A stretch of 64,000 bases of DNA from the NCBI GenBank assembly GCA_963811705.1, contig CAWESL010000005.1, positions 1 to 64,000 on the forward strand, in the 5' to 3' direction. How positions within the stretch are numbered: position 1 is the stretch's first letter; each line of letters starts with the position of its first letter. Under the pieces are notes generated by a model, which was not told the origin of the DNA, did not search any database, and was given only the letters and a program-made list of their open reading frames with translations. The stretch comes from DATJPR01 sp963811705 (GTDB taxonomy: Bacteria > Bacteroidota > Ignavibacteria > UBA10030 > UBA6906). The position numbers and the translations under genes were made by a program. Shown piece after piece: positions 17,104-25,307 of the stretch.

Positions 17104-17508
17104 ATGGTGTATGTCACACGCAGGGCCAGCTTCAGTGCCGCCCATCGCCTGTACAATCCGCGCTGGCCGGATGAGAAGAATAACGAGATCTTCGGGAAAT
17201 GCAACAACCCGAACGGGCACGGTCACAATTATGACATCGAAGTCACCGTCGGGGGCGATCCGCCCGTCGACACGGGGATGGTGATCGACCTGAAAAAGCT
17301 CGCGGACATTGTTGAGCGGGAGATCATCGATCGCGTCGATCACAAGAACCTGAACGTCGACGTTGACTTCATGAAAGGGACGATCCCGACGGCGGAGAAC
17401 ATGGCGATTGCCTTTTGGAAAATCCTTGCCCCGAAAATCACAGAAGGCCGCTTGTTCTCCATCAAGCTGTATGAATCGGCGAACAACGTCGTGGAATACC
17501 GGGGCTGA
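17104..17508 (+). CDS. 6-pyruvoyltetrahydropterin synthase
   Basis: 134 residues from ATG 17104; an in-frame ATG at 17083 adds seven residues. Zinc ligands H14 (FSAAHRL), H39 and H41 (GHGHNY). The catalytic cysteine is C33 in GKCNNPNGHGHNY, spaced C-x5-HGH as in animal PTPS; QueD enzymes have C-x3-HGH. TGMVIDLKKL, DHKNL (79-83) and YESANN (pterin-anchoring glutamate E124) also match animal PTPS closely. The predicted reaction is 7,8-dihydroneopterin triphosphate to 6-pyruvoyltetrahydropterin. folE and an SDR follow at once, giving all three activities for tetrahydrobiopterin. Some bacterial homologues act in queuosine synthesis instead, and tgt lies elsewhere in this window, so side activity is possible. 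Confidence 0.85.
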   Translation: MVYVTRRASFSAAHRLYNPRWPDEKNNEIFGKCNNPNGHGHNYDIEVTVGGDPPVDTGMVIDLKKLADIVEREIIDRVDHKNLNVDVDFMKGTIPTAENMAIAFWKILAPKITEGRLFSIKLYESANNVVEYRG

Positions 17509-17530
17509 CTCCACACGGACCACAACGACC

Positions 17531-18112
17531 ATGGAAATGAAGACGGCAAATGGTGCAATGGAAGGGCTGATCAGCGCAATGCTGGGAGCGCTGGGAGAGG
17601 ACCCGAACAGGGAAGGGCTGGAAGAAACGCCCGATCGCGTCGCCAGGATGTGGGAATTTCTCACGAAGGGTTACCACCAGAACATCGAAGCGGTCCTGAA
17701 CGGGGCGATTTTCAGCGAGAAGTACAGCGAGATGGTGATCGTGAAAGACATCGATCTCTTCAGCGTGTGCGAGCATCACATGCTCCCGTTTTTTGGCAAG
17801 GCGCACGTTGCCTACATTCCGAACGGCAAGATCGTCGGGCTCAGCAAGATCCCGCGCATCGTCGAGGTGTTCAGCCGGCGGCTGCAGGTGCAGGAGCGGC
17901 TCACCCAGCAGATTGCGGAAACGCTGTTTGAAGCGCTGGACCCCGAGGGCGTGGGCGTGGTGATCGAGGCGAGGCACATGTGCATGATGATGCGGGGCGT
18001 GGAGAAGCAGAATTCGGTGGCGACCACCAGCTCCATGATCGGGGTCTTCCGCGATGACGAGAAAACGCGGAGCGAGTTCCTGACGCTGATCGCAGAACGG
18101 ATGAAGCCGTGA
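17531..18112 (+). CDS. folE: GTP cyclohydrolase I
   Basis: 193 residues. Converts GTP to 7,8-dihydroneopterin triphosphate, the entry to folate and biopterin. Zinc ligands C80 and H83 in SVCEHHMLPF, and C151 in ARHMCMMMRG. EETPDRVARMW and IPNGKIVGLSKIPRIVEVFSR are classic. Residue length equals the usual bacterial enzyme. The ATG at 17531 is preferred over the longer open frame, which would run into ptpS. Stop and next start overlap (TGATG), implying translational coupling to the SDR. Confidence 0.95.
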   Translation: MEMKTANGAMEGLISAMLGALGEDPNREGLEETPDRVARMWEFLTKGYHQNIEAVLNGAIFSEKYSEMVIVKDIDLFSVCEHHMLPFFGKAHVAYIPNGKIVGLSKIPRIVEVFSRRLQVQERLTQQIAETLFEALDPEGVGVVIEARHMCMMMRGVEKQNSVATTSSMIGVFRDDEKTRSEFLTLIAERMKP

Positions 18113-18822
18113 TGGAACTCGCGCGGCTGTCGGGACAAGTGGCGCTGGTCACCGGAGGCGGGCGGGGCATCGGACGCGGGATTGCGCTGACCCTGGCACC
18201 CGAAGGGGCGCATGTCGTTGTCTGCGCCCGGAGTGAATCCGAGATTCACGCTGTCGTCGAGGAGATCCGCGCACAGGGCGGAAGCGCGAGCAGCATCGTC
18301 GCCGATGTCGGAATCCCCGCCGATGCGGAGCGTTGCGCCCATACCGTACTGGAGCGCTACGGCCGGCTCGATATTCTTGTCAACAACGCGGGGATGGGGG
18401 TGTTCAAACCCGTTGCCGAGTTGTCCGTCGAGGAGTTCGACAGGATGTGGAGCGTGAATGTCCGCGGCGTGTTCCTCATGACGAAGGCATTTCTCCCTGC
18501 GATGATGAAAGCGGAACGGGGTGCGATTGTCAACATCGCGTCGCTGGCAGGGAAAAACAGTTTTCGCGGCGGTGCAGGCTATAGCGCGACGAAGTGGGCG
18601 CTGCGCGGATTTGCCGGATCGCTCATGCTTGAGGTCCGGGAACATAATATCAGGGTGGTGACGATTTTCCCCGGTTCCGTCGACACGAGTTTCAGCGCCG
18701 CCGGCAAAAAGGGGGACAATATTCCGCGGCCCGAAGACATCGGAGAAACGGTCCTCTTTGCCGTCACCGCACCGCAGCGGACAATGATATCGGAGATTGA
18801 TGTACGGCCGACCAGGCCGTGA
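18112..18822 (+). CDS. Short-chain dehydrogenase/reductase, candidate sepiapterin-reductase-like
   Basis: 236 residues, classical SDR. NADP-binding TGGGRGIG (14-21), NNAG at 91-94, catalytic S144, Y157 and K161 (YSATK). Its start overlaps the folE stop, and the preceding genes make dihydroneopterin triphosphate and 6-pyruvoyltetrahydropterin. The likely substrate is therefore a 6-pyruvoyl/sepiapterin-type pterin, giving tetrahydrobiopterin or an isomer. Chlorobium makes such pterins with an SDR sepiapterin reductase (established knowledge). By sequence alone it could equally be a FabG-like 3-oxoacyl reductase. Confidence 0.75.
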   Translation: MELARLSGQVALVTGGGRGIGRGIALTLAPEGAHVVVCARSESEIHAVVEEIRAQGGSASSIVADVGIPADAERCAHTVLERYGRLDILVNNAGMGVFKPVAELSVEEFDRMWSVNVRGVFLMTKAFLPAMMKAERGAIVNIASLAGKNSFRGGAGYSATKWALRGFAGSLMLEVREHNIRVVTIFPGSVDTSFSAAGKKGDNIPRPEDIGETVLFAVTAPQRTMISEIDVRPTRP

Positions 18823-18844
18823 AGGGGGATGTGGAGACCAATTG

Positions 18845-18880
18845 TCACTTGTCGATTGTCAGTCGACAACTGACAAGTGA
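18845..18880. repeat. Short inverted repeat TCACTTGTC / GACAAGTGA
   Basis: TCACTTGTC (18845-18853) and GACAAGTGA (18872-18880) are perfect complements. An alternative inner pairing is TTGTCAG with CTGACAA. It lies between the SDR gene and the CCTAC-type repeat. Confidence 0.6.
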
Positions 18881-18894
18881 GTTACGAATTGCTC

Positions 18895-18927
18895 TCTTCC
18901 TACTGCCTACGTCCTACTCCTTACTCA
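18895..18927. repeat. CCTAC-type low-complexity repeat, single arm
   Basis: CTTCCTACTGCCTACGTCC followed by TACTCCTTACTC, the same unit family as 10336-10360 and 13344-13378 (shared TACGTCCTAC and CCTACTGCC words). No purine partner arm is seen nearby. Confidence 0.6.
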
Positions 18928-18941
18928 TAGCCGATAACAAG

Positions 18942-19013
18942 AAAAGCGGGTGAGGATTATCGCCGCACGCCAGAGGCACCTACGCGCTGGGCAACACCCG
19001 CAACCCGCCTTTT
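18942..19013. terminator. Bidirectional terminator between convergent genes
   Basis: AAAAGCGGGT (18942-18951) pairs with ACCCGCCTTTT (19003-19013, one bulged C), giving an A-tract/T-tract hairpin usable in both directions. The 51-nt interior has a smaller CCAG/CTGG hairpin. It separates the SDR gene from the opposing Spy-like gene. Confidence 0.7.
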
Positions 19014-19047
19014 CTGATGCATCAGTCCGGTTCGACTGCACGCCGGA

Positions 19048-19572
19048 CTATTGACCGTCGGATCCCATCCCTGCACCCATCCCGGCGCCCATTCTGCCGC
19101 CCATCCTCATTCCCATTCGCGCTCCCATCATGCCGCCGCGCGCCATCTGTCGCATCCGCCCACCGATCTGCATCAGTTCGCTCTTCCAGATCTTCTGTTG
19201 CTCCGGAGTCAATTGCGCCCTGACGGAAAACAGGTGATTGATGAGATCCATCTTCATCTGCGCCTGAATTCCGGAAATCGCTTGTGTGGTCTTTTCGATC
19301 GCAGCGCGTTCCGGGGCGTCTGCCGCGATCTCCGTGCGAAGGTCGACGCGCAATGACTGGACTTTCGCGCGCTGGGCGATCATGGTTTTTTGAAATTCAG
19401 CGCGGAGTTTTCCGATCTCCTGTTTCTGTTGATCCGTGAGGTTGAGCCGGTCCATCATTGCCCGGTGTACCCCCGGACCTGCCTGTCCTCTCCCACCAGG
19501 GGCGGGCTGAGCATACGCAGCTCCCGCCACGAGCGCTAATCCCAGAACGATCACAACAATGCGTTGTTTCAT
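19048..19572 (-). CDS. Spy/CpxP-like periplasmic LTxxQ protein with a Met/Gly-rich tail
   Basis: 174 residues. Signal peptide (IVVIVLGLALVAGAAYAQ), GAGGAATTCACC ribosome-binding region before ATG 19572. Two LTxxQ-type motifs, LNLTDQQKQEIGKL and LTPEQQKIW, lie in an all-helical core, as in Spy, CpxP and CnrX-like stress chaperones and sensors. The last ~40 residues are almost only Gly, Met, Arg and Ala (MGARMGMRMGG...), a possible soft-metal-binding tail (inference). The longer upstream open frame lacks a signal peptide and is rejected as the start. It opposes its neighbours and probably has its own promoter. Confidence 0.8.
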   Translation of the reverse strand: MKQRIVVIVLGLALVAGAAYAQPAPGGRGQAGPGVHRAMMDRLNLTDQQKQEIGKLRAEFQKTMIAQRAKVQSLRVDLRTEIAADAPERAAIEKTTQAISGIQAQMKMDLINHLFSVRAQLTPEQQKIWKSELMQIGGRMRQMARGGMMGARMGMRMGGRMGAGMGAGMGSDGQ

Positions 19573-19808
19573 GGTGAATTCCTCTTCTCTGTTATCCATT
19601 GGACTCTTTGGAACCTGTCGACAGCCGTGCGCATTGAACTCCTGGCGATTACCATGGTCTCGCCCGCGTCCCTGCGTTTGCATCACCGGTGCCGAAGGAA
19701 CTTCCTCCTCGCCTCATGTGCTGGTTGGATCAATTCCCGTCAGCAAAGGTTTAACCCTGGCCGGTTTGATTTTCGATGGAAATCTCGTTACGTTCAGGAA
19801 ACGAAGTG

Positions 19809-22028
19809 ATGGGAGTCTCACGCGTGGTCCGGTCATACCCGCCTTTTCGCCTCGCCCTATGTCTGGTGTTCTTCTCGTTCGTTCTCTCCGGTTGCGTTGT
19901 CGGGGACTTTCTCGGCGCATACTTTAATACGTATTACAACGCCGCGACGCTCTTCTCGCAGGCGGAAGAGGATATCTGGGGTCAACCCGATACCAGACTT
20001 TCCGGCCGCAACCTCCTCCTCCCCTTGAATATCTCGGCGGGCGCAAAGACCAAGCTCACGACGGTTGTCGAGAAATGCTCAAAGCTTCTCCAGGACCACC
20101 CCGATTCGAAATTCGTCGATGATGCCCTCCTCATGATCGGCAAGGCCTTCTTTTATCAGGGAGACTTCACGCGCGCGGACAGAAAGTTCAAGGAGCTTCT
20201 GACCACCTATCCGAATAGCGGGTTGGTCATGGAGGCGCGCGTCTGGATGGCCTACGCCGAATACAAGGAGAACAATCTCGACGGTGCCGAAAAGTCGGCA
20301 AAGCTGTTGTTGGACGACGCGAAACAGGCCGGCGATCATGACAACGAAGCGTATGCGGCAATGCTGCTTGGCCAGATTCGCGGAGACCGGCTTGACTATG
20401 CCGGATCGTGTTCCTATTACGAGATCACGGGATCGGAAGGAGCAAACGCCGACCTGCGAGCGACAGCGTATCTGCTGGCCGGGGACATGTTCATCGCGGG
20501 AGCGGATTCTCTTCAAGGGTACAAGATGTACGTGAATGCAGAACGGGAATCCAAGAGCTACATGAACACCTACCGCGCGTTGTTAGGCGAAGCGAAAGCG
20601 CTTTCGCGGCTGGGGCGCGGAGACCAGGCAATCGATCTCCTCACGCAAATGCGGAGAAATACAAACTATAAAGAGAACTGGGGTGAAGTGGATGTCGAGA
20701 CCGGCAATGTCTACCGGCGGGGAGGGCGGTATTCCGAGGCGATCGATCAGTACAAGTATGTGGATACTGCGTACGCCCGGTCCGATTGGGCCACCGCGGC
20801 AGACTATCACCTTGGAAGACTGTGGGAGACGGTCTACGGAGATTTTGACTCCGCAAGGGTCGCCTACTCGAGGGGGAGGGCGGGAAATGCGCAGGCAGCG
20901 ATCGCGACCCGGCTCGCGGTCCGCTATGATCTCATGCTCCGCTATTCCACGTATAGGAAGAGCATTCGCTTGAATGACAGCTTGCTCGCCGCCGAAACGA
21001 ATGGACCGCAGAGGCAGGATTCGGCGGAAGCGGCTCCGGTCGGAAAGGATTCGTTGCGAGAAGCGGCTGTCGACACATTGCGACGCGGAGCAGACACGGC
21101 ACGACCTGCCATGAAGCAGGCAGCGGTTCGCGTCCCCGTGGATACGCTGAACGCCCGGCTCGCCAGCGCCGTGAATGAGCTCGCCACGTTATTCTACACA
21201 GGGCTGGCGCTGCCCGATTCGGCGGTTGCCTGGTTCGATACGTTGCTGACGCGGTATCCGTCAGGTTTGAACACACCGCGTGCCTGGTACGTCATCGCTC
21301 AGGTCGAGGCTGCACGGGATACGGTGGGAGGAAAGCACGTTGCCGACTCCCTCTACCACCTCATCGTCCAGAACTATCCGCAATCCGGATTCGCCGCGGA
21401 GGCGCGCCGGATACTCGGCCTGCCTCCCGTCGTCGCGAAAGTGGACTCTGCTGAAGTGGGGTACCATCAGGGTGAAGAGTTGCTTCTCAAAGGGGAGTAC
21501 GAGAATGCGATCGATACGCTTCTGCAGGTCTCCAGGGACTTTCCCCGTTCCCCGTTCGCCTCGCGTGCCCAATATGCCGTAGGATGGATGTATGAAGAGA
21601 AACTCCTGCAGGGTGACAGCGCACTTGCGACGTACCGGAGGTTGATCAAAGAATACCCGACCTCCACCTATGCAGCGATCGTGAGGCCGAGGGTGGATGC
21701 CGCGGATCAGGAACTTCGGAAGGCGGAGGCACAGGCAGCGGAAGAGGCGAAACTGAAAGCCGCGGAAGAGGCCAAACAGAAAGCCGCCGAAGAAGCGAAC
21801 AAGAAAGCGGCGGAAGAACCTGGGGAGAAGAAGGCAGAGTCTGCGAACCCGATCGTCCCCCCGGTGTCTCCGACGCAGCCCCCCGATGCGCAGAGGGATT
21901 CTCTTGAACAGCGGGGATTCGTGCGGGGCAAACTTGGTCATGTCGCAGACGATGCGGACACCGTGAAGCATATTTTCCCCAAGCCCCCGGGCGCGGATTC
22001 GGCGAACGTCCACCAGGGTCCTCAATGA
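19809..22028 (+). CDS. Large TPR-repeat outer-membrane lipoprotein, BamD-like N-terminal region
   Basis: 739 residues. The signal peptide ends in a lipobox (FVLSGC, Cys near residue 29). TPR-type helices follow: KLLQDHPDSKFVDDALLMIGKAFFYQGDFTRADRKF fits the BamD/YbgF pattern, and more repeats lie at residues ~130-380 and ~480-640. A charged AEEAK repeat coiled-coil (residues ~640-690, TolA-like) precedes a proline-rich tail. It probably sits on the inner face of the outer membrane as a protein-interaction scaffold. Its end overlaps pyrK by four bases. The ATG at 19809 is chosen because the signal sequence follows. Confidence 0.8.
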   Translation: MGVSRVVRSYPPFRLALCLVFFSFVLSGCVVGDFLGAYFNTYYNAATLFSQAEEDIWGQPDTRLSGRNLLLPLNISAGAKTKLTTVVEKCSKLLQDHPDSKFVDDALLMIGKAFFYQGDFTRADRKFKELLTTYPNSGLVMEARVWMAYAEYKENNLDGAEKSAKLLLDDAKQAGDHDNEAYAAMLLGQIRGDRLDYAGSCSYYEITGSEGANADLRATAYLLAGDMFIAGADSLQGYKMYVNAERESKSYMNTYRALLGEAKALSRLGRGDQAIDLLTQMRRNTNYKENWGEVDVETGNVYRRGGRYSEAIDQYKYVDTAYARSDWATAADYHLGRLWETVYGDFDSARVAYSRGRAGNAQAAIATRLAVRYDLMLRYSTYRKSIRLNDSLLAAETNGPQRQDSAEAAPVGKDSLREAAVDTLRRGADTARPAMKQAAVRVPVDTLNARLASAVNELATLFYTGLALPDSAVAWFDTLLTRYPSGLNTPRAWYVIAQVEAARDTVGGKHVADSLYHLIVQNYPQSGFAAEARRILGLPPVVAKVDSAEVGYHQGEELLLKGEYENAIDTLLQVSRDFPRSPFASRAQYAVGWMYEEKLLQGDSALATYRRLIKEYPTSTYAAIVRPRVDAADQELRKAEAQAAEEAKLKAAEEAKQKAAEEANKKAAEEPGEKKAESANPIVPPVSPTQPPDAQRDSLEQRGFVRGKLGHVADDADTVKHIFPKPPGADSANVHQGPQ

Positions 22029-22792
22029 ACGTCTTCCACTGCCGCGTTGTCCGTTCTCAGATTGTCGGCCAGAAGATCCTCTCATTACGTTTCCACGCTC
22101 CTGAAATTTCCTCTGCCATCCGCCCGGGCCAGTTCCTCAACATCAAGGTGGGAAATGGGTCCGATCCCTTGTTGCGTCGTCCCTTTAGCGTCTACCGGGC
22201 GGACGGCGACGACGTCGAAATTATCTATTCCGTGATCGGCCGCGGGACGGCACAACTCGCGATGAAGAAGGAGGGAGATGATCTTGATGTGCTGGGTCCG
22301 CTCGGTGTCCCGTTCAACGTACGGGACGAGGCGTACGACACCGCGCTCCTGGTTGCCGGGGGGCTCGGCATTGCCCCGCTTCCTATTCTGACCGACGCCC
22401 TTCTCCGTGAGGGAAAGCTCATTGCGACGTTTGTGGGCGCACGTTCGGGCGATTCGCTCGTTCTCAACCATCTCCAGGACGTGCGCGTCGCCACCGATGA
22501 CGGCTCGCGGGGCCATCACGGAACGGTCGTTGACCTGCTGCGTGATACTCTTCTCCTCAGCAGTTTCCGACGTCCGAAGATCTTTGCCTGCGGCCCGACA
22601 GCGATGCTCCGGAATCTCGCGGAATTCGCACGGGATCGCGACCTGCTCTGCGAGGTGTCGCTCGAAGGCTCGATGGCCTGCGGCTTCGGGATATGCCAAG
22701 GATGCCCGGTCGAGCTTGTTGACGGTCCACAACGCTATGCGCTGATGTGCAAGGACGGGCCGACGTTCGATATCCGGAGAATCAGGATTTAG
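22025..22792 (+). CDS. pyrK: Dihydroorotate dehydrogenase electron-transfer subunit PyrK
   Basis: 255 residues. FAD-binding RRPFSVY (residues ~56-62), NAD-binding GGLGIAPL and ACGPTAML, and a C-terminal 2Fe-2S cluster region with cysteines in ACGFGICQGCPV and ALMCKDGP. With PyrD (next gene) it forms the class 1B heterotetramer that passes electrons from dihydroorotate to NAD+. It is translationally coupled to the lipoprotein gene by an ATGA overlap. Confidence 0.93.
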   Translation: MNVFHCRVVRSQIVGQKILSLRFHAPEISSAIRPGQFLNIKVGNGSDPLLRRPFSVYRADGDDVEIIYSVIGRGTAQLAMKKEGDDLDVLGPLGVPFNVRDEAYDTALLVAGGLGIAPLPILTDALLREGKLIATFVGARSGDSLVLNHLQDVRVATDDGSRGHHGTVVDLLRDTLLLSSFRRPKIFACGPTAMLRNLAEFARDRDLLCEVSLEGSMACGFGICQGCPVELVDGPQRYALMCKDGPTFDIRRIRI

Positions 22793-22843
22793 GTACGACG
22801 AAACGGAACCGCGCGGTCGACCCTGCCGAACAGGATAGTCGTG

Positions 22844-23788
22844 ATGCCGAAAACCTCATTTCAACTTGGATCAATCCTCTTCAAGAACCGGGTTCTTGTC
22901 GCCTCCGGCACATTCGGGTACGGCGATGAAACCGCCGGAGCCGTTGACCTCTCCGGCATGGGAGGAATCGTCACGAAGTCCTTGTCGCTGAAGCCGCGTG
23001 AAGGGAACCCGCCGCGGAGGATCGCGGAAACTGCGAGCGGAATGCTGAATTCGATAGGGCTGGCCAACATCGGCGTGCAGCGGTTCATCGACGAGAAACT
23101 CCCGTTTCTGCGGAACGCGGGCACGGCGGTGATCGCCAATATCGCCGCAAGTTCCGTGGATGAATACTGCGCAGTCCTTTCGATGCTTGAGGCCGAAGCC
23201 GGAGTCGACGGATATGAGATCAACGTCTCGTGCCCAAACGTCAAGGAAGGCGGGTTGAATTTCGGGACGAGTTGCCCGGCGGTCGCAGAAATCACCCGGC
23301 GTTTGCGCGCTCTGACGGCGAAACCGTTGATCATCAAGTTGACGCCGAACGTCACCCATATCGCCGAGTTCGCCCGGGCGGTCGAAGGGGAAGGAGGGGA
23401 CGCCGTGTCGGTGATCAATACGCTGATCGGAATGGCGGTGGACATTAACACGAGACGACCCGTTCTTTCAACGGTCACGGGCGGCCTGTCCGGCCCCGCA
23501 ATCAAGCCCGTCGCTCTTGCCAAGGTCTACGAAGTTGTCCGCGCGGTGAAAATCCCCGTCATCGGGATCGGGGGGATTCGGACGGCACAGGACGCGCTTG
23601 AATTTCTTGTTATCGGGGCTTCCATGGTGCAGGTCGGCACACAGAACTTCGTCGACCCCGACGCTTCATTGACTGTCGCCGCGGGGATTCGCGACTGGTG
23701 CGTCGAGAAAGGGATCGGCGATGTCGCTGAGATTGTTGGATCATTGAAAGCCGATTCTTCAGTTTCCATCCTCGACACATGGCTTTGA
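22844..23788 (+). CDS. pyrD: Dihydroorotate dehydrogenase, class 1B catalytic subunit
   Basis: 314 residues. FMN TIM barrel. YEINVSCPNVKEGGLNFG contains the catalytic cysteine typical of class 1. TGGLSGPAIKPVAL and VIGIGGIRTAQDALEFL bind FMN phosphate. The adjacent pyrK confirms the NAD-linked 1B type. ATG 22844 is used; a GTG directly before it is possible. Its last ten bases overlap the folC start. Confidence 0.95.
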   Translation: MPKTSFQLGSILFKNRVLVASGTFGYGDETAGAVDLSGMGGIVTKSLSLKPREGNPPRRIAETASGMLNSIGLANIGVQRFIDEKLPFLRNAGTAVIANIAASSVDEYCAVLSMLEAEAGVDGYEINVSCPNVKEGGLNFGTSCPAVAEITRRLRALTAKPLIIKLTPNVTHIAEFARAVEGEGGDAVSVINTLIGMAVDINTRRPVLSTVTGGLSGPAIKPVALAKVYEVVRAVKIPVIGIGGIRTAQDALEFLVIGASMVQVGTQNFVDPDASLTVAAGIRDWCVEKGIGDVAEIVGSLKADSSVSILDTWL

Positions 23789-25041
23789 GCGTTCTCGACT
23801 ATTTATATTCTCTCCAGTCACGGGGAATGAAGTTCGGCCTGCGCAACAGCCGTCTTCTCCTCCGAGAGTTCGGTAATCCCCACCGGAAATACCCGTCGAT
23901 TCATATTGCCGGAACCAACGGCAAGGGGTCAACGTCTGCGTTTCTGGCATCGATTCTTCAGGAGGCCGGCTATCGAACGGGCCTCTATACATCTCCGCAT
24001 CTGCTCCGGTTCACGGAGCGCATCCGCGTCAATGGGAAGGAACTTCCGGCAAAGCGGCTTGTAGACTACGTCGAAGAGCTACGCCCCGCCATTGAACGGC
24101 TGAACGCGACATTCTTCGAAGCGACGACCGCAGTGGCCTTCCGCTATTTTGCCGACGAGGGGGTCGACATCGCAGTGATTGAAACGGGGCTTGGCGGACG
24201 CCTCGATTCCACGAATTTGATCCTTCCCCTTGCGAGCGTCATTACGTCCATCGGCCTTGATCACACGCAGATCCTGGGGTCGACGATCAAAGAAATCGCA
24301 GCTGAAAAAGGGGGCATCATCAAGACCGGCAGACCGGTAATCTCTTCGGTAACCCGCCGTGAAGCAGACCTCGTGTTGCGCCGGACCGCCAGAGAGCGGA
24401 ATGCTCCTTTCCATCGTGCACGATCCATCGTGCATTTGGTTGATGGAAAGCACGTCTTCCGGTTCAGGGGAGGCATTGCCGATGGTGAAACCGTCGTTCC
24501 CGGATTGACGGGGAAACACCAGATTCGCAATATCGAAACGGCCGTGGCGACCTTGTCGGTCCTCCAAAAGTCGGGATTCCTGAAGACGATATCGGTGGAG
24601 AACATTATTCGGGGGTTGGAACGCGTTTGTGAAAATACCGGCATGCGCGGACGTTATGAGGTAGTGCGTACCCGTCGAGGATTGTTGACGTTCGATGTCG
24701 CACACAACCCGGACGGAATCCGAGCGCTCGTGGAACACGTCGAGTCACAGAGGGAATTCCCTTCAGTGATCGTCTTCGGCGTGATGGCGGACAAAGACTA
24801 CCGGTCGATCCTTCGTTCCCTGAGGCGAATAGGGAGGACACTCGTCGCCGTTGCCCCCCACGGCGAGCGTGCATTGGGAATCGAAGAGCTTACAAGGCAA
24901 GCCAGAATCGCAGGTTTCCGGGCGACAGGAGAGTCCTCGGTCGCTGCGGGAGTGAGACGGGCGAGGCAGATGGCGCGCGGGAAGCGGATTTTGATTACGG
25001 GTTCCCATTATGTTGTTGCGGAGGCGATGATCGACCTCTAA
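23779..25041 (+). CDS. folC: Folylpolyglutamate synthase / dihydrofolate synthase
   Basis: 420 residues, Mur-ligase fold. P-loop AGTNGKGSTSAFL near residue 44, TSPHLLRFTERIRVNG, the ETGLGGRLDSTN loop, the Mg-binding GLDHTQILG, and a C-terminal domain with FDVAHNPDG. It adds glutamate to dihydropteroate and folates. It overlaps pyrD by ten bases. A short hairpin (25052-25066) follows before the rho promoter. Confidence 0.94.
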   Translation: MALSVLDYLYSLQSRGMKFGLRNSRLLLREFGNPHRKYPSIHIAGTNGKGSTSAFLASILQEAGYRTGLYTSPHLLRFTERIRVNGKELPAKRLVDYVEELRPAIERLNATFFEATTAVAFRYFADEGVDIAVIETGLGGRLDSTNLILPLASVITSIGLDHTQILGSTIKEIAAEKGGIIKTGRPVISSVTRREADLVLRRTARERNAPFHRARSIVHLVDGKHVFRFRGGIADGETVVPGLTGKHQIRNIETAVATLSVLQKSGFLKTISVENIIRGLERVCENTGMRGRYEVVRTRRGLLTFDVAHNPDGIRALVEHVESQREFPSVIVFGVMADKDYRSILRSLRRIGRTLVAVAPHGERALGIEELTRQARIAGFRATGESSVAAGVRRARQMARGKRILITGSHYVVAEAMIDL

Positions 25042-25084
25042 GACGCGGAATCGCCGATTTTCGGCGTTGGGACGGGAATTTTTC

Positions 25085-25113
25085 TTGACATTCCTTGTGT
25101 TTAGATGTATATT
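25085..25113 (+). promoter_or_regulatory. Strong sigma70-like promoter for rho
   Basis: TTGACA (25085-25090), 17-nt spacer, TATATT (25108-25113). A leader of about 190 nt precedes the rho ATG at 25308, room for the Rho autoregulation known in other bacteria; no specific site is identified. A CGCCGA-ttt-TCGGCG hairpin lies just upstream, at 25052-25066. Confidence 0.8.
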
Positions 25114-25307
25114 CTGGTGGTCTGATGTGTTCCCGCATTTGGGGTTGCTTCGAGTTCCACCAATTCGCTTCTCATCGGGCATTCTGAATTCTCCCAACCA
25201 CCTCTTCGTAATCCATCATTTCAAACCGTTTGTGAATGGGCGTGACGCCAGCATAAACGGCATTGCCAAGGGCAAACTTCCTCGCTATTCTGAAAGGCAC
25301 ATTCTCC

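Noticed and set aside
17104..17508. QueD (queuosine pathway) assignment
   Set aside because: The active-site spacing is C-x5-HGH, not C-x3-HGH, and the neighbours are folE and an SDR rather than queC/queE. Side activity remains possible.
18942..19013. Possible structured ncRNA or riboswitch
   Set aside because: It lies between converging genes and its outer stem is a symmetrical A/T-tailed terminator; no known RNA class fits.
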